From Streptomyces sp. NRRL F-6676 (lineage in GTDB: Bacteria; Actinomycetota; Actinomycetes; Streptomycetales; Streptomycetaceae): a stretch of DNA of 16,933 nucleotides. This document shows positions 14,964 to 16,933 of the stretch, one piece after another. The notes below the pieces were generated by a model, which worked only from the letters and a program-made list of their open reading frames with translations, was not told the origin of the DNA and ran no database searches. Position 1 is the stretch's first letter. Each line of letters starts with the position of its first letter. The position numbers were made by a program, and so were the translations under genes. Where the stretch lies: contig NZ_JOHS01000087.1 of NCBI RefSeq assembly GCF_000725625.1, forward strand, positions 1 through 16,933, given 5' to 3'.

Positions 14964-16654
14964 CCGCCCCGGACGCCGTACCCCTGACCGTCCCCGAGCT
15001 CACCAGCCCGGACGTCACGATCACCGTGATCGTCTACAACGACGCCGCACGGTTGCCGCGCGCGGTCGCCTCCGCGCTGCGCCAGACCCACGCCAACATC
15101 GAGGTGATCATCAGCGACGACCACTCCACCGACGACACCCCCGCCGTCGCCCGCGCGCTGGCCGCCCAGGACGCCCGGGTGCTGCATCTGCGGCTGCCGG
15201 AGAACAGCGGCGGGTGCAGCGCCCCGCGCAACCGCGCCCTGGAGGTGGCCCGCGCCCCGTATCTGATGTTCCTCGACAGCGACGACGAACTCCCCGACAA
15301 CGCGGTGGAACTGCTGCTCGCCGCACACCGGGAGCGCGAGGTCGACTTCGTGATGGGCGCGGTGGAACGGGTCCGCGTGGACACCGGGCGCCGCTCGCGC
15401 TGGATGGCCCACCTCGTCGCCGAGCGCCGTACGGTCGACGGCATCGAGGCCGAACCCGGACTGCTGTTCGAGCACCTGTCGACCAGCAAGATGTACGCCC
15501 GCTCCTTCCTCGACCGGCACCAGCTGCGCTTTCCCGAGGGCATCCACTACGAGGACCAGCTCTTCTCCGCCCAGGCGTACTGCCTGGCCAAGTCGTTCAC
15601 CGTGCTCCCCGAGCCGGTCTACCGCTGGTACATCGCCCCCTACGCCGTCGCCGACGCCGCCTCCATCTCCAACCAGCGGCACAAGCTGACCAACGTGCGC
15701 GACCGGGTGCACGTCCAGCGGCTGATCGACGCGTTCCTCGCCGAGAGCGGGCACGAGTCGCTGCGCGAGGACAAGGACTACAAGTTCCTCAAGCACGACT
15801 TCCGCATGTACGCGGGCGACCTGCCCTACCGGGACGAGGAGTGGCTGCGCGCCTTCGCCGCCGAGGTCACGCCGTACCTGGACACGCTCGCGCAGGGCGC
15901 GTTCGCCCGGCTGCCGCGCCCGGAGCGGGTGGTGCTCCAGCTCGTCCGCGACGGGCGGTACGCCGAGGCACGGTGGGCGGCGCGCGGCCTCGGCCACGCG
16001 GTGGCCCCCCGGGAGACCACCGCGGACGGCACCGGGCTCTACTGGGGCGCCGTCCCCCCGGCCTCGGACCAGGGCCGCCGCGAGCTGGACGTCACCGATC
16101 TGGAGCTGGACTCCCGGCCCTTCCCCGGCGCCCTGTTCCGGCACGAGATCCGCTCGGTCGCCCCCGGCCCCGGGCTCACCCTGGACCTGGCGGTGCGGAC
16201 CTACGACCCCGGGCTGCGGCTGCCGGTGGGGCCGCAGAGGGCGAGCGTGGTCGTGTCGCCCGGGCGGCGCCGGCTGACCACCGGGTTCCGGCTGGACCCG
16301 GTGCGGCCGGGGGTGTTCGAGGGGCGGGTCCGCCTGGACCTGGCGGCGGCGCGGCTGCCGCCGCAGGGCTTCCGCGGGATCCGCCATCCGCTGCTGCGCC
16401 TGCACCACCAGGACCTGACGAACACGGGGGTGCTGCTGGCCCCGCTGTCCTTCCCGGTGCTGCGGGCGGTGGTGCACGGCACCGTCGTCCCGCACGAACT
16501 GACGGTCGAACCGGAGGGCAGGGGCGCGGGCCGGCTGCAACTGCGCTGGACTCCGGTGGGCCCGGCCGCCCGTCTGCTCCTCCCGCTGGCCCGCCGGCTG
16601 TCCTCGCCGCGGATCCGCCGGGCGACCCGGCTGCTGCGCAGCGCCCTGCGCTGA
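14960..16654 (+). CDS. Family 2 glycosyltransferase with C-terminal beta-rich extension
   Basis: 564 residues. The N-terminal GT-A domain is complete: TVIVYNDAARLPRAVASALRQ (22-42), the nucleotide-binding SDDHSTDDT (52-60), the metal-binding DSDD (106-109), and the probable catalytic base in HYEDQLF (196-202). It would transfer a sugar from a nucleotide-sugar donor, plausibly to the wall polymer made by the adjacent TagF-like enzyme, as TarS/TarP-type enzymes do (inference from context). A helical region follows to about 370. Then comes a ~190-residue domain rich in Val/Leu/Arg strands (RREL, LTLDLAVRTY, RASVVVSPGRRRL), which could be an Ig-like or oligomerisation module. A basic helix-like end (LLLPLARRLSSPRIRRATRLLR) may contact the membrane. 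GTG 14960 overlaps the previous stop by 4 bases; GAGGAGG (14943-14949) is 10 bases upstream, so the two are coupled. Confidence 0.9.
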   Translation: MTAPDAVPLTVPELTSPDVTITVIVYNDAARLPRAVASALRQTHANIEVIISDDHSTDDTPAVARALAAQDARVLHLRLPENSGGCSAPRNRALEVARAPYLMFLDSDDELPDNAVELLLAAHREREVDFVMGAVERVRVDTGRRSRWMAHLVAERRTVDGIEAEPGLLFEHLSTSKMYARSFLDRHQLRFPEGIHYEDQLFSAQAYCLAKSFTVLPEPVYRWYIAPYAVADAASISNQRHKLTNVRDRVHVQRLIDAFLAESGHESLREDKDYKFLKHDFRMYAGDLPYRDEEWLRAFAAEVTPYLDTLAQGAFARLPRPERVVLQLVRDGRYAEARWAARGLGHAVAPRETTADGTGLYWGAVPPASDQGRRELDVTDLELDSRPFPGALFRHEIRSVAPGPGLTLDLAVRTYDPGLRLPVGPQRASVVVSPGRRRLTTGFRLDPVRPGVFEGRVRLDLAAARLPPQGFRGIRHPLLRLHHQDLTNTGVLLAPLSFPVLRAVVHGTVVPHELTVEPEGRGAGRLQLRWTPVGPAARLLLPLARRLSSPRIRRATRLLRSALR

Positions 16655-16669
16655 CCAGGGGCCGGGTAG

Positions 16670-16837
16670 CTAAGGGCTGTCCCGCAATCCCTGGCGGGCG
16701 CGCGACGACAGCTACGGCGCCTCGCCGCGTTGTCGGAATGCCCGGATACATCCAGTATCTGGGCACCTCTCCGCCTTGCGATGCACCGCATCTGACGCCG
16801 CACGCTGATCCACCAGGGATTACGGGACAGCCCTTAG
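16670..16837. mobile_element. 168-base palindromic MITE-like element
   Basis: The terminal inverted repeats are 28 bases (16670-16697 and 16810-16837) with 2 mismatches, beginning CTAAGGGCTGTCCCG. Inner arms continue the symmetry (21 of 28 positions between 16698-16725 and the matching right arm), and the centre is a 9-bp stem CCCGGATAC/GTATCTGGG with loop ATCCA (16741-16763). There is no coding capacity. Flanks are TAG on both sides (16667-16669 and 16838-16840), a possible 3-base target duplication. The GGGCTGTCCCG ends resemble IS5-type Streptomyces elements (recalled, not searched), so it is likely non-autonomous. Confidence 0.75.
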
Positions 16838-16933
16838 TAGTGCTTCGTTACGTTGGGTGATCTCGCCTGGTGTTGGGCATCTTCTCGGTATGAGGTTGGG
16901 GGAGGTGGAACGGCTCCGGGGTGAGTTGGCGGA
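16838..16933 (+). mobile_element. Left end of an insertion sequence (probable IS701 family), partial
   Basis: Base composition changes sharply at the palindrome's edge to the relatively AT-rich TAGTGCTTCGTTACGTTGGG, followed 30-35 bases later by a transposase-like start. The base before it is the end of TTAG, which fits the YTAR target preference known for IS701 elements. The right end lies outside the window. Confidence 0.5.
16890..16933 (+). CDS. N-terminus of a probable transposase (partial)
   Basis: ATG 16890 opens a frame of 14 codons to the window edge, reading MRLGEVERLRGELA. Short acidic/basic openings of the type EVERLRGEL are familiar at the start of Streptomyces IS701-family transposases (recalled). 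There is little upstream ribosome-site sequence. Catalytic residues are beyond the window, so the assignment rests on this short match and the adjacent IS-like end. Confidence 0.45.
   Translation, partial: MRLGEVERLRGELA

Noticed and set aside
14690..16540. 616-codon minus-strand open frame opposite the GT2 gene
   Set aside because: Antisense shadow with biased composition and no recognisable domain.

Overview
The base composition is extremely GC-rich, third codon positions are almost all G or C, GTG starts are frequent, and the gene set includes a ~180 kDa NAD-glutamate dehydrogenase and a TagG/TagH/TagF-type wall-polymer cluster. All of this points to a Streptomyces (or close actinomycete) chromosome. 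No rRNA, tRNA or CRISPR array is visible.

Left part (1-6101). The window opens in the last 48 codons of a probable HAD-type hydrolase. A ~790-base non-coding stretch follows. Its first half is a dispersed Streptomyces-type repeat (copy A) running into two tandem ~77-base units. Then comes the 1702-codon NAD-dependent glutamate dehydrogenase (937-6045), closed by a strong terminator hairpin.

Middle (6208-10450). A polytopic membrane protein of GT-C glycosyltransferase appearance (6208-7869) is interrupted in frame by a second copy of the dispersed repeat (copy B, 6886 to about 7013). It overlaps by 44 bases, tail to tail, an alpha/beta hydrolase on the minus strand (7826-8665). The hydrolase is divergent from an AraC-family regulator (8752-9612). 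A TetR-family repressor (9686-10450, minus) follows, and the 163 bases upstream of it carry operator-like repeats.

Right part (10614-16654). Divergent from tetR is an apparent wall teichoic acid or related wall-glycopolymer block: ABC-2 permease (TagG-like), ATPase (TagH-like), a two-domain protein with an N-terminal degenerate GT-A fold and a C-terminal CDP-glycerol glycerophosphotransferase domain (TagF-like), and an active-looking GT2 glycosyltransferase with a beta-rich tail. Start-stop overlaps (8 bases between permease and ATPase, 4 bases between the last two) suggest translational coupling. The likely division of labour is polymer extension by the TagF-like enzyme, decoration or linkage by the GT2, export by the ABC pair, and control by the divergent TetR.

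Right edge (16655-16933). A 168-base nearly palindromic MITE-like element (16670-16837) abuts what looks like the left end of an insertion sequence, with the first 14 codons of a probable IS701-type transposase running off the window.

The most interesting observations are the intergenic repeat domesticated inside a reading frame, the palindromic element with its nested junction, the pseudo-glycosyltransferase domain carrying a coding minisatellite, and the recurrence of in-frame tandem repeats near the N-termini of three neighbouring genes.
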